Source: JBCBKL01 sp038521825
Lineage (GTDB): Bacteria > Pseudomonadota > Alphaproteobacteria > Rhodobacterales > Rhodobacteraceae
Direction: 5' to 3'
DNA: 64,000 nucleotides
Assembly: GCA_038521825.1 (NCBI GenBank)
Contig: JBCBKL010000019.1
Location: 1-64,000, forward strand
This document shows, piece by piece, positions 42,141 through 50,355 of the stretch. Numbering within the stretch: the stretch's first letter is position 1; each line of letters opens with the position of its first letter. Under the pieces are notes generated by a model. The model was not told the DNA's origin, made no database searches, and saw nothing but the letters and a program-made list of their open reading frames with translations. The position numbers and the translations under genes were made by a program.

Positions 42141-42263
42141 TGGTTGCGCAAAGCAGAAGTGTCATGCGGCGCGACGTTAGCAAGGCTTAGCGGCCCGGAG
42201 ACCTCACATATCGCAGGGCTGAAAAGCCTTGCTGGGAATGCAGTCTGGACTTAGCCAAGCATT

Positions 42264-42506
42264 ATGAGCGGCGACAATATCAACGATCTGGAAATGGCGA
42301 TGTACGAGACGCTTGTTCCTGGGCGGCCTGAGATCAAGGTTGCCATGCTCATCGTTCGCGCTTTTGGGACTGATGACCTCCCTGCCGAGGATAGCATCGA
42401 AGCTGCGCTGGAGCGCTTGGCAGAGCGTCAGGACATTGAGACTTTCGGAATGATCAAACGAAGGAGGCACAGCGAAGTAAGGCGCTTGTTTACCACATCG
42501 GCTTAG
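42264..42506 (+). CDS. Hypothetical 80-aa protein inside the insertion sequence
   Basis: This short ORF (ATG 42264 to TAG 42506) would encode a mixed-charge, mostly helical peptide: MSGDNINDLEMAMYETLVPG, then EIKVAMLIVRAFGTDD, EDSIEAALERLAERQDIET and MIKRRRHSEVRRLF. Amino-acid use looks protein-like and it ends 12 bp before the transposase stop on the opposite strand. It lies inside the IS boundaries, so it may be a passenger or accessory gene of the element, or a leftover of the pre-insertion sequence if the left end is misjudged. No ribosome site is obvious. Function unknown. Confidence 0.45.
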   Translation: MSGDNINDLEMAMYETLVPGRPEIKVAMLIVRAFGTDDLPAEDSIEAALERLAERQDIETFGMIKRRRHSEVRRLFTTSA

Positions 42507-42518
42507 GTGCTAAGTTCT

Positions 42519-43880
42519 TCAGCTCTGAGCAGCTCGCTCCGCCCGTCGCCGTTCATAATACGCTTCCATCTTCGAGGGCCGTCCTGGTGGTCGGCGGCCG
42601 GTTTTCTTGTAGCCGTTCTTTGCGCTAACGGGTTTGACTTTCGGCGGAGACGCGGCTTTCTCCTGCTCTTTCTTGATGTGGGCCAGCACAGCGCTGAGAT
42701 GCTTTTTCTCGGTGATCGCAGCATGAGTGACGTGCTGCTGGTGCGGGTCGAAGATACTGCAGGGCTGGGTGACGCCTTTGGCACGGACTTGAATGCGCCC
42801 GTCCGGCATCTCGTAGACATCGACGTACTTGCCAACCAATCCGCGCGTCAGGTCGTTGACCTCCAACCGGATGCGCTTGCGGTCATACTTGAGTGTCAAA
42901 TCCTTGGTGACATAACGTTTGTCCCGAAGGCAGAAGACTTCGGCGAGACGATCTGGCTCGATGTTCAAGGCCCGATGCAAGTTATTCGGTTTGGCCGGAG
43001 CCTTTGCAAACTTGGCGTTGTGCCGCTCCATGAAACCCGCCAGGAACGCATTCCCGTCGTCCATGTTCGAGATGTCTGCGATCCGCAGTTCTTTGACCAA
43101 TCGGTCCTGAAGAGTGCGGTTCGCGCGTTCGACACGGCCTTTGGCTTGCGAAGAATTGGCGCAGATGATCTCGATGTTCAGCTCGGCCAAGGCACGCCCA
43201 AACTGGGTCATACCTGTCATGTGTTCGTTGGGCTTGGGAACCCGGAACACCGTGTGCTTGTCACGGTAGAAGGCGACGGGGCGTCCATGCTTCAGTAGAT
43301 AGCTTTCCAGGGCTTCAAAGTAACTAAAGGTGCTTTCGGACTTCACAAACCGCAGCTCCATCAATGTGCTGGTCGCATCGTCAATGACGACGAGCAGGGT
43401 GCAAGGATCGCCCCGATCCTCGAACCACCGATGGTCAGACCCGTCGATTTGAATGAGTTCGCCGAAACACTCGCGGCGCAAGCGCGGCTGGTGAAATGTC
43501 CGGCATTGTTTGCGCGAGAGCCAAATGCCGTCTTCCTGCATCCACTTGCGGACGGTCTCGCGCGAGACTTTGAACCCGTGATGTTCGGCCAGCATCTCAG
43601 CCGCCAAGGTCGGCCCAAAGTCCGCTTAGCTTTCCTTGATTAGGCTCAGAGCATAGTCACGCTTTGCATGATGAATGCGGTTGTTTGGCGGCTTACCTCG
43701 CGCCTTATGCCTGATCGCAGAAGCGCCATCCTGGCGATACCGCTTCAACAGCCGAAAAATCTGCCGACGAGTCAGGCACAGCATGTTCGCTGCATAGCCG
43801 ACACTCAGCCGTCCATCATCGACCTGCGCCAGCACTTCCACGCGGTTCAACTCGCGCTCGCTCATAACCACCCATCCCAT
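42519..43880 (-). pseudogene. ISNCY-type transposase with an in-frame stop codon
   Basis: A single continuous frame of 454 codons encodes a helix-turn-helix N-terminus (NMLCLTRRQIFRLLKRYRQ) and an rve-type DDE integrase core: LIQIDGSDHRWFEDRGD, LVVIDDATSTLMELRFV and NSSQAKGRVERANRTLQ supply the D, D and E. It ends in a basic tail (GRRPPGRPSKMEAYYERRRAERA). One TAA codon at 43628-43626 splits it after KRDYALSLIKES; the frame continues without shift (ADFGPTLAAEMLAEHHGF), where a sense codon, probably Tyr, is expected. It is therefore a point-mutated transposase. Both halves are intact otherwise, so it is a recent inactivation. Confidence 0.85.
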
Positions 43881-43937
43881 GTCCGCTCACCCTCATCGAT
43901 TTTTGAGGGCAGAGTGACATTCCTGAATTGCTCATGC

Positions 43938-43962
43938 GTGACATTTTGGCTTTGCGGCTACA
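43938..43962 (-). repeat. Right terminal inverted repeat of the IS
   Basis: Read on the minus strand it begins TGTAGCCGCA and ends in AATGTCAC, pairing with the left end at 42116-42140. Confidence 0.7.
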
Positions 43963-43968
43963 CACATC
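43963..43968. repeat. Right target-site duplication CACATC
   Basis: Exact copy of 42110-42115, directly beyond the right end of the IS. Confidence 0.75.
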
Positions 43969-44002
43969 AAAAGACCATAATCAGAATTATGTAAATTATG
44001 GG

Positions 44003-44692
44003 CTAACCCAAAGCATAACCCGCACCGCGCACTGTGCGCACCGGATCGCCGCCGCCGTGTTGAGTAAGCGCCTTGCGCAAACGTCCGATATGAACGTCGA
44101 CTGTCCGCGTATCGACATAGATGTCGCGGCCCCAGACACGGTCGAGCAGCTGCTCACGGCTCCAGACGCGGCCCGGCTTTTCCATGAACGTGCTCAGCAA
44201 GCGGAACTCGGTAGGCCCGAGCTTCAGCTCAGCCTCGCCGCGCGTAACCTTGTGGCTTTCCGCGTCGAGAATAATGTCTTCGAAATGCAGCCGTTGCCCG
44301 ACGGTCGCCGGACGAACCCGGCGCAGCTGGCTACGGACCCGCGCCATCAGTTCGATCACGGAATACGGCTTGACGACGTAATCGTCCGCACCGGTCTCGA
44401 GGCCTCGCACCTTGTCGACTTCCTCGGATCGCGCAGACAGCATAATCACGGGTATGCTACGCGTTTCGGGCCGGATCTTGAGACGGCGACACACTTCGAT
44501 GCCGCTGAGGTTTGGCATCATCCAGTCGAGCACGATGATGTCTGGCAAGTCCTCGTCCACCAGCAGCAAGGCTTCCTCGCCGTTCTGCGCGCGGCTTACG
44601 GAGAATCCTTCCGCTTCGAGATTGTATGCGAGTACCTCGCGTTGTGCCGGTTCATCCTCGACAACCAGAACCCGGGGCTGATCGATGGACAT
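44003..44692 (-). CDS. phoB: Phosphate regulon response regulator PhoB
   Basis: PhoB is an OmpR/PhoB-type DNA-binding response regulator. It is 229 aa. The receiver domain has the acidic pocket VEDE (residues 11-14), phospho-acceptor Asp56 (VLDWMMP) and the Lys in VVKPYS. The C-terminal winged helix (about 130-229) contains TRTVDVHIGRLRKAL and RTVRGAGYAL. It is the last gene of the phoR-pst-phoU-phoB block. The right end of an insertion sequence lies 40 bp beyond its stop, so its 3' flank is new. Its target, a Pho box, is present upstream of pstS. Confidence 0.96.
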   Translation of the reverse strand: MSIDQPRVLVVEDEPAQREVLAYNLEAEGFSVSRAQNGEEALLLVDEDLPDIIVLDWMMPNLSGIEVCRRLKIRPETRSIPVIMLSARSEEVDKVRGLETGADDYVVKPYSVIELMARVRSQLRRVRPATVGQRLHFEDIILDAESHKVTRGEAELKLGPTEFRLLSTFMEKPGRVWSREQLLDRVWGRDIYVDTRTVDVHIGRLRKALTQHGGGDPVRTVRGAGYALG

Positions 44693-44704
44693 GCGTATTT
44701 GCTC

Positions 44705-45406
44705 CTAGGCTTGTAACGAGGTCTGATCGGCTTTGAGCCGCACGTCATCGGGTCGCTCGCCGCTGACGACGTACACGACCTGCTCGGCGATGGCAGTGAC
44801 ATGGTCGCCCATACGCTCCACGTTCTTTGCGATGAAATGCAGATGCATACACGCTGTGATATTGCGCGGATCTTCCATCATGAACGTCAGAAACTCGCGG
44901 AAGAGCGCATTATACATCTGGTCGACATCCCGGTCGCGGGAAATGACATCCACGGCCAGCTCGGCATCGCGCGCCACGTATGCGTCAAGCGCATCCTTGA
45001 GCATTCGCTCAACCTCACGCGCCATCCGGCGCAATGCGCCGGCGCTGTCGTTCACCGGAGCAAGTTGGGCCAGGACACTTGTACGCTTGGCAAGGTTTTT
45101 CGCATAATCTCCAATGCGTTCCAGGTTGGCGCTAATTTTGATGATCGACAGGATCACTCGAAGATCGATGGCCGTTGGTGCGCGCAATGCGATGACCCGC
45201 GCAGCCTCTTCGTTGATCGTTTCTTCGAGCCCGTCGATGGCCTTGTCGGCGTGCCGCACCTTCTCGGCACGCTCTTCGTCACGCTCTTCGAGGCTGACGG
45301 CCGCTTCCATGATCGCAGCCTCGACGAGACCGCCCATTTTCATGATCTGGGCTTGAATCGCCTCAAGATCCCGGTCGAAAGCCGATGCGATGTGTTGGTC
45401 GGTCAT
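44705..45406 (-). CDS. phoU: Phosphate signalling regulator PhoU
   Basis: PhoU links the Pst transporter to the PhoR/PhoB pathway and keeps it off when phosphate is plentiful. It is 233 aa, all helical, with two PhoU repeats: residues about 5-110 (MGGLVEAAIMEAAVSLEERD, RVILSIIKISANLERIGDYAKNLA) and about 120-225 (MHLHFIAKNVERMGDHVTAIAE). The metal-binding E/D-x-x-D motifs (ERIGDYA and ERMGDHV) are present in both. It lies between pstB (11 bp upstream) and phoB (12 bp downstream) in the same operon. Confidence 0.96.
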   Translation of the reverse strand: MTDQHIASAFDRDLEAIQAQIMKMGGLVEAAIMEAAVSLEERDEERAEKVRHADKAIDGLEETINEEAARVIALRAPTAIDLRVILSIIKISANLERIGDYAKNLAKRTSVLAQLAPVNDSAGALRRMAREVERMLKDALDAYVARDAELAVDVISRDRDVDQMYNALFREFLTFMMEDPRNITACMHLHFIAKNVERMGDHVTAIAEQVVYVVSGERPDDVRLKADQTSLQA

Positions 45407-45417
45407 TTGTTTGTGCC

Positions 45418-46215
45418 TTACCCGATGCGTCCTGTGATATAGCTTTCGGTCCGTGGATCACTAGGATTTGTAAAGATCTGGCCGGTCTCGCCGTATTCCA
45501 CGAGATTGCCGAGATGGAAGAACGCGGTCTTCTGGCTTACCCGTGCGGCTTGCTGCATCGAGTGCGTCACAATGACGACCGAATAGTTTTCGCGCAACTC
45601 GTCAATCAGTTCCTCAACCTGGGCTGTGGCGATCGGGTCAAGCGCAGAACAGGGTTCGTCCATCAGCAGCACCTCTGGCTCCGTGGCGACGGCACGCGCG
45701 ATGCAAAGGCGTTGCTGCTGGCCGCCGGAAAGACCGGTGCCCGGTGAATCAAGACGATCTTTGACTTCGTCCCAGATCGCACCGCGACGCAGGGATTTCT
45801 CAACGATTTCATCGAGTTCGACCTTGTTCTTCGCCAAGCCGTGGATCCGGGGCCCGTAGGCCACGTTATCATATATCGATTTGGGAAACGGGTTCGGTTT
45901 CTGGAAGACCATGCCGACCTTCGCACGAAGCTGAACCGGATCCACCTGCTTGTCGTATATGTCCTCGTTGTCGATCAGAATGTCACCTTCGACACGGCAT
46001 ATGTCGATGGTATCGTTCATTCGGTTCAGACAGCGCAGGAATGTCGACTTGCCGCAGCCCGATGGACCGATAAAGGCCGTCACCGTCTTGTCCTCGATGT
46101 CCACGTCGACATCCTTAATGGCGTGAGTGTCGCCGTAATAGACCTGCACCTTGCGTGCGGTGATTTTTACTTCCTCAGCGTCCACGTCGCGTTCCACAAT
46201 TCTCATATCATTCAC
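45418..46215 (-). CDS. pstB: Phosphate ABC transporter ATP-binding protein PstB
   Basis: PstB is the nucleotide-binding subunit that powers high-affinity phosphate import. It is 265 aa. Walker A is GPSGCGKST at residues 50-58, the signature is LSGGQQQRLCIARA, Walker B is LLMDEPCSALDP, and the switch histidine is in VTHSMQQAARV. The start appears to be a GTG (46215-46213) with GGGAGAG upstream; an ATG three codons in is the alternative. It follows pstA by 12 bp and precedes phoU. Confidence 0.96.
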   Translation of the reverse strand: MNDMRIVERDVDAEEVKITARKVQVYYGDTHAIKDVDVDIEDKTVTAFIGPSGCGKSTFLRCLNRMNDTIDICRVEGDILIDNEDIYDKQVDPVQLRAKVGMVFQKPNPFPKSIYDNVAYGPRIHGLAKNKVELDEIVEKSLRRGAIWDEVKDRLDSPGTGLSGGQQQRLCIARAVATEPEVLLMDEPCSALDPIATAQVEELIDELRENYSVVIVTHSMQQAARVSQKTAFFHLGNLVEYGETGQIFTNPSDPRTESYITGRIG

Positions 46216-46227
46216 GGAGGTCTCTCC

Positions 46228-47595
46228 CTACCAGCGGCGTTCGAAGCGGCGCCGCAGGATCACGGCGATGGTGTTCATGCTGATCAGAAAGATCAGCAGG
46301 ATAATGATGCCCCCCCAAGCCCGCTCATAGTAGGCCGGGTCGGCACGTTTGGCCCATTCATAGATCTGGGCGGGCATGGCTGAGTTTGGATCAAGAAGCC
46401 CCGATGCAATACCATCAGGTGCGTTCGACGCGATAAATCCGACCATCCCGATCAAAAGCAGCGGTGCGGTTTCGCCCAGGGCCTGCGCCAACCCGATGAT
46501 GGTGCCGGTCAGAATGCCGGGTGCGGCGAGTGGAAGGACATGGTGGAACACAGACTGCATCTTGGAGGCCCCTACCCCCAATGCTGCATCCCGAATGGAT
46601 GGCGGAACCGCCTTGAGCGATGCGCGCGTCGAGATGATGATCGTAGGCAAGGTCATAAGTGTCAGAACCAGCCCCCCCACCAGCGGGGCCGATTGTGGAA
46701 GGTGCATGAACTGTATGAACACTGCCAGACCAAGGATACCGAAGACGATCGAGGGCACCGCAGCAAGGTTCGAAATGTTTACCTCGATCAAGTCAGTGAA
46801 GCGATTCTTGGGCGCAAATTCTTCCAAATAGATCGATGCGGCCACGCCGATGGGCAATGACAAGACCAAAACCACCAGCATCATGAAGAATGAGCCCAGC
46901 ATCGCCACACCTATGCCAGCAGCCTCTGCCCGGCTTTCGGACGCGTCGGCCCCGGTAATGAAGGCCATGTTAAAGGTCTTGCGAACGACTCCTTCTTCGC
47001 GGAGCGCATCTACCAGATCGAGGTGTTCGGCGTCGATGTTCTTGTCCCGCGCAACGTCTTCGCGTTTCACCCGGCCCTTGAGATAGCCGTCAACGCGGCT
47101 TGAGGCGAGCAGACGAAAGTCGACCGTTTCACCGATCAGATCGGGGTCCGCGATTACCTTATCGCGGACTTGCGCCGCTGCCGAGGCCGAGATCAGCGCC
47201 TTCATGTCGCCCCGCTTTTCCAGCGGCGTTTCGATGCCCGCATCCTGAACCTGCTTCAGTACAGCCTCTTGGATCAGAGGCGTGTAGCCGAAGGTCGAGA
47301 CCTTCTTGATGTCTTCGACGTCGCGATTGCCGTTCTTGTCCAGTTTCTCAGGGTCGAGATATACGGGAACATTGAGGAACGTTTGCTGGAACGCGCCCGT
47401 GCCGCTTGAGATGATCGAAACAAGCAGTACGACCAGAAAAAAGATCCCTATGCTGATCCCGGCGATCCCGTACATCCGAAACCGTGTTTCGGCTGCCTGC
47501 CGCTTTTGGGTCCGGGCATCGGCGGCGATTAGTGAAACGGCCTGACGTCGCTTTTCGGGCTCGGCAGAAGAGGGAGAGATGGTCGCGTCGGTCAT
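46228..47595 (-). CDS. pstA: Phosphate ABC transporter permease PstA (extended)
   Basis: This is one of the two channel-forming subunits. It is 455 aa, about 160 residues longer than the E. coli protein. The extra part is at the N-terminus: a first helix (about residues 44-66) followed by a periplasmic-like domain (about 80-210). The normal MetI-type permease domain then follows with six helices and the EAA loop (SLKAVPPSIRDAALGVGASKMQSVFHH). Such extended PstA proteins (DUF3333-like) are common in alphaproteobacteria. Its ATG overlaps the pstC stop by 4 nt. Confidence 0.94.
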   Translation of the reverse strand: MTDATISPSSAEPEKRRQAVSLIAADARTQKRQAAETRFRMYGIAGISIGIFFLVVLLVSIISSGTGAFQQTFLNVPVYLDPEKLDKNGNRDVEDIKKVSTFGYTPLIQEAVLKQVQDAGIETPLEKRGDMKALISASAAAQVRDKVIADPDLIGETVDFRLLASSRVDGYLKGRVKREDVARDKNIDAEHLDLVDALREEGVVRKTFNMAFITGADASESRAEAAGIGVAMLGSFFMMLVVLVLSLPIGVAASIYLEEFAPKNRFTDLIEVNISNLAAVPSIVFGILGLAVFIQFMHLPQSAPLVGGLVLTLMTLPTIIISTRASLKAVPPSIRDAALGVGASKMQSVFHHVLPLAAPGILTGTIIGLAQALGETAPLLLIGMVGFIASNAPDGIASGLLDPNSAMPAQIYEWAKRADPAYYERAWGGIIILLIFLISMNTIAVILRRRFERRW

Positions 47596-49064
47596 TCATA
47601 CTGCTCCCGATATTTGCGCACGATATAGAGCGCGAAGACGTTCAGCCCGAGTGTGAGCACGAAGAGCGTGATGCCCAATGCGAAGGCCACCAGCGCTTCG
47701 GGTGAGGCAAAGTCGGAGTCACCGGTCAGCTGCGACACAATTTTGGCAGTCACCGTCGTCATGGCCTCGAAGGGGTTGAGCGACAGGCGGGCGGCCGCCC
47801 CTGCCCCAAGGACCACAATCATCGTTTCGCCAATCGCCCGCGATGCCGCCAAGAGGATCGCACCGACAATGCCGGGCAAGGCGGCCGGCAACACCACCTG
47901 TTTGATCGTTTCGGATTGGGTCGCGCCCAGCCCGTACGAGCCATCCCGCATCGCCTGCGGCACGGCATTGATGATGTCGTCCGACAATGAGCTTACGAAT
48001 GGGATCAGCATGATGCCCATGGCGATCCCGGCTGTCATCACCGACCGACCGCCCCCCATCCAGCCAAGCCCGTCACTGCCGAAGACCGACATCAAGAGCG
48101 GACCAATGGTCAGCAGCGCAAAGAGACCGTAAACGATGGTCGGGATCCCGGCGAGGATTTCGAGCAGCGGCTTGGCAAAGCCGCGCACGCGCGGGCTGGC
48201 ATATTCGGCGAGGTAGATCGCTGAAAAGAGGCCAATCGGCACGGCAACCAGCAGGGCGACGATCGAGATATAGATCGTACCCCAGAGAAGCGGCAGAATA
48301 CCAAGGCTGGACGCGCCGCCACGTCCAGAAAAGCTCGGGGCCCATTCCAGTAGTGTGAAGAAGTCGGCCGCAGGATAAAGGCGGAAGAATTCGACGGTAT
48401 TGAAGATCAGCGACAGGATAATGCCGATCGTGGTCAGGATGGCGACCGAGGCGGCGGCGATCAGGATGGCCAGAATGCCTTGCTCGACCACGTTGCGCGC
48501 GCGGAAATCACGACCGCTTTGCAGAACGCCCCAGGCACAACCCCCAAGAGCGACAGCGATCACCGCAATTGTCATGAGCAGGTTAGAGGTGCCACTCATC
48601 TGCCTGTGGGCCTGCGCGGCCCGAAGGACCGGCTGCGTGATCTGGTTGGTCACGACTTGACCCGCGGCTTTGAGGCGCGCCGTCATGTCGGTGAAGTCTG
48701 CCCGCCCATTGCGCGCCGTGTCCTCGTCGATGAAACCGCGTTCGACAGCGCTCGACAATCCGTTGGAAGCGCGGCGAACCTCGGCCATCACGAGGCCGAT
48801 ATTCGAACCTTCGGCGATCTCAGCTTCTGGGATCATCTGGGCAATGCGGCTCTCGATCACCAGTGGCTGCGCCAGCATCCATATGACCATCAGGCCAAGG
48901 GCCGGCACGACCCCTTTGAGGAAGGCGTTCGAGCCATAGTAAACCGGTAGAGAGTGCAAGCTACGGCTGTCGTTACCCGCACTGGCCAATGCCCTTTGTC
49001 GACCAAGGACAAAGCTTACGGCTGAAATCGCGAGAACGATCACGGTAAGCCAGAAAACAGGCAT
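47592..49064 (-). CDS. pstC: Phosphate ABC transporter permease PstC (extended)
   Basis: This is the partner permease of PstA. It is 490 aa, longer than E. coli PstC (319). The N-terminal extension has its own membrane helices (about residues 1-20 and 50-72) and a soluble segment rich in charged residues (about 73-160). The MetI core follows, with PIGLFSAIYLAEYASPRVRGFAKPLLEILAGIPTIVYG and the EAA loop RDGSYGLGATQSETIKQVVLPAA. A stem-loop lies between it and pstS, so its expression may be lower than that of pstS. The overlap with pstA indicates a coupled pair. Confidence 0.94.
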   Translation of the reverse strand: MPVFWLTVIVLAISAVSFVLGRQRALASAGNDSRSLHSLPVYYGSNAFLKGVVPALGLMVIWMLAQPLVIESRIAQMIPEAEIAEGSNIGLVMAEVRRASNGLSSAVERGFIDEDTARNGRADFTDMTARLKAAGQVVTNQITQPVLRAAQAHRQMSGTSNLLMTIAVIAVALGGCAWGVLQSGRDFRARNVVEQGILAILIAAASVAILTTIGIILSLIFNTVEFFRLYPAADFFTLLEWAPSFSGRGGASSLGILPLLWGTIYISIVALLVAVPIGLFSAIYLAEYASPRVRGFAKPLLEILAGIPTIVYGLFALLTIGPLLMSVFGSDGLGWMGGGRSVMTAGIAMGIMLIPFVSSLSDDIINAVPQAMRDGSYGLGATQSETIKQVVLPAALPGIVGAILLAASRAIGETMIVVLGAGAAARLSLNPFEAMTTVTAKIVSQLTGDSDFASPEALVAFALGITLFVLTLGLNVFALYIVRKYREQYE

Positions 49065-49105
49065 TTTGCCCCCAATTATTGCCAGATTTTAGACCGCCAG
49101 GTTCC

Positions 49106-49140
49106 GGTGGCGGGCGGCGCTTTCGCAGCCGCCTGCCACC
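49106..49140 (-). promoter_or_regulatory. Stable stem-loop between pstS and pstC
   Basis: Thirteen-base arms (49106-49118 and 49128-49140) pair with one mismatch around a 9-nt loop, GC-rich on both strands. There is no T-run on the minus strand, so it is more likely an mRNA-stabilising or attenuating element that allows more PstS than PstC. A second small stem (ATTGCC with GGGCAA) overlaps the end of pstS. Confidence 0.55.
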
Positions 49141-49180
49141 CTACTTTTGTGGGCTGTGATAGCCAGTTGCCCTAAGGCAA

Positions 49181-50221
49181 TTAGCTGCTGCCGCCCATTG
49201 TCTGTTCGCCGGAAACGGCGTCTTGTGTTTGGCTCAGCTCAGGATCCGAAACCAGGCCATAGGCGGCCAGAGGGCCGTCGGGACCAGCGATCTCGTCCGA
49301 GATGAAGAACTCAGCATATTCCTTAAGACCTGGAATCACGCCGATGTGTGCCTTCTTGATGTAGAAGTACAGCGGACGCGAAACCGGATACTCGCCGGCG
49401 GCGATTGTCTCGGTTGTCGGCTCAACGCCCGACATTGTCGCAACTTTCAGCTTGTCGGTGTTGTTCTCGTAGAATGCGAGGCCGAAGACACCGATACCGT
49501 TAGTGTTGGCGTCGATCGATGCCAGCGTCTCGGTGTAGTCACCGTCGATGTCGACCGAACGACCGTCGGTGCGAACCTCGAGGCAAGCGTCCTCCGCATC
49601 GTCTTCCGACATGCCGCCAGCCATCATGGCTTCCATGGCGCCTGTCGCTTCACAACCGGCCGCGATTACTTTTTCTTCAAACACTTCGCGCGTGCCGTGC
49701 TTGGTGCCCGGGATGAACGCCAGGATGTCCGATGCGGGCAGGTCGCTGTTGAAGTCCGCCCACTGAGTATGCGGGTTGTCGACCAGTGCGCCGTCAACCA
49801 TGACTTTCGGTGCCAAAGCGTTGAAGATGTCGGATGGTGTAAACGCGTTGTATGCAGGGCCGTCGATTTGCGAAGCAAACACGATGCCGTCATAGCCGAT
49901 GCGGACTTCGATGATGTCGGTCACGCCAGCTTCGGCACATGCCTTGATCTCTTTTTCACGGATTTTGCGGGACGCGTTCGCGATGTCGGTGTGCTCGGTG
50001 CCAACGCCCTGGCAGAAGCGCTTGAGGCCAGCTGACGAACCGCCGGATTCCACGACCGGTGTCGGGAAGTCGAAGTTTTCGCCGAATGCTTCCGCAACGA
50101 TCGAAGCGTAGGGCAGAACGGTCGAAGAACCTGCTACCTGAACCTGATCACGCGCGGATGCAGCTGTTGCCGCAACGGCAGCAATCGCCACAGCCGATGT
50201 GGTGAGTTTCACAAACGACAT
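49181..50221 (-). CDS. pstS: Phosphate-binding protein PstS
   Basis: PstS is the periplasmic phosphate receptor of the Pst transporter. It is 346 aa from the ATG at 50221-50219, which has AGGAGA 5 nt upstream. The signal peptide is residues 1-23 (TTSAVAIAAVAATAASA). The phosphate pocket residues include QVAGSSTVLPYA, SGGSSAGLKRFCQG and GTKHGTREVFEEK. The C-terminal part reads YPVSRPLYFYIKK. It is the first gene of the pst operon and is expected to be the most abundant product. It has a Pho box 98-115 bp upstream. Confidence 0.95.
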   Translation of the reverse strand: MSFVKLTTSAVAIAAVAATAASARDQVQVAGSSTVLPYASIVAEAFGENFDFPTPVVESGGSSAGLKRFCQGVGTEHTDIANASRKIREKEIKACAEAGVTDIIEVRIGYDGIVFASQIDGPAYNAFTPSDIFNALAPKVMVDGALVDNPHTQWADFNSDLPASDILAFIPGTKHGTREVFEEKVIAAGCEATGAMEAMMAGGMSEDDAEDACLEVRTDGRSVDIDGDYTETLASIDANTNGIGVFGLAFYENNTDKLKVATMSGVEPTTETIAAGEYPVSRPLYFYIKKAHIGVIPGLKEYAEFFISDEIAGPDGPLAAYGLVSDPELSQTQDAVSGEQTMGGSS

Positions 50222-50318
50222 GAATGTCTCCTGTCTGAACATTTTTTTGGATGATCCCCCCCATGAGGACCTTGAGCCCTTCACTAGGCCGGGCGCGCGA
50301 TGCTTTTGTGTACTTTTG

Positions 50319-50336
50319 GTAACAGTTTTATGACAG
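50319..50336 (-). promoter_or_regulatory. Pho box upstream of pstS
   Basis: On the minus strand CTGTCATAAAACTGTTAC matches the PhoB consensus (two 7-bp CTGTCAT-like repeats 11 bp apart). It lies between phoR and pstS and fits control by PhoB. Confidence 0.85.
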
Positions 50337-50355
50337 TCCAGCAGGTGCCGTCGGG

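Larger units (their letters stand above)
42116..43962 (-). mobile_element. Insertion sequence of the ISNCY/IS1202-like type, 1847 bp
   Basis: The ends are an imperfect inverted repeat: 42116-42140 and the reverse complement of 43938-43962 match at 18 of 25 positions, both starting TGT and ending in AATGTCAC. Further TGTCA copies sit inside each end (42160-42164 and 43915-43919), a pattern typical of transposase binding sites. A 6-bp duplication CACATC flanks it. The transposase lies on the minus strand and carries a stop codon. The family name is inferred from the transposase sequence. It lies between phoB and the polysaccharide cluster; the short interval to phoB (40 bp) suggests it did not break the pho genes. 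Confidence 0.85.
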
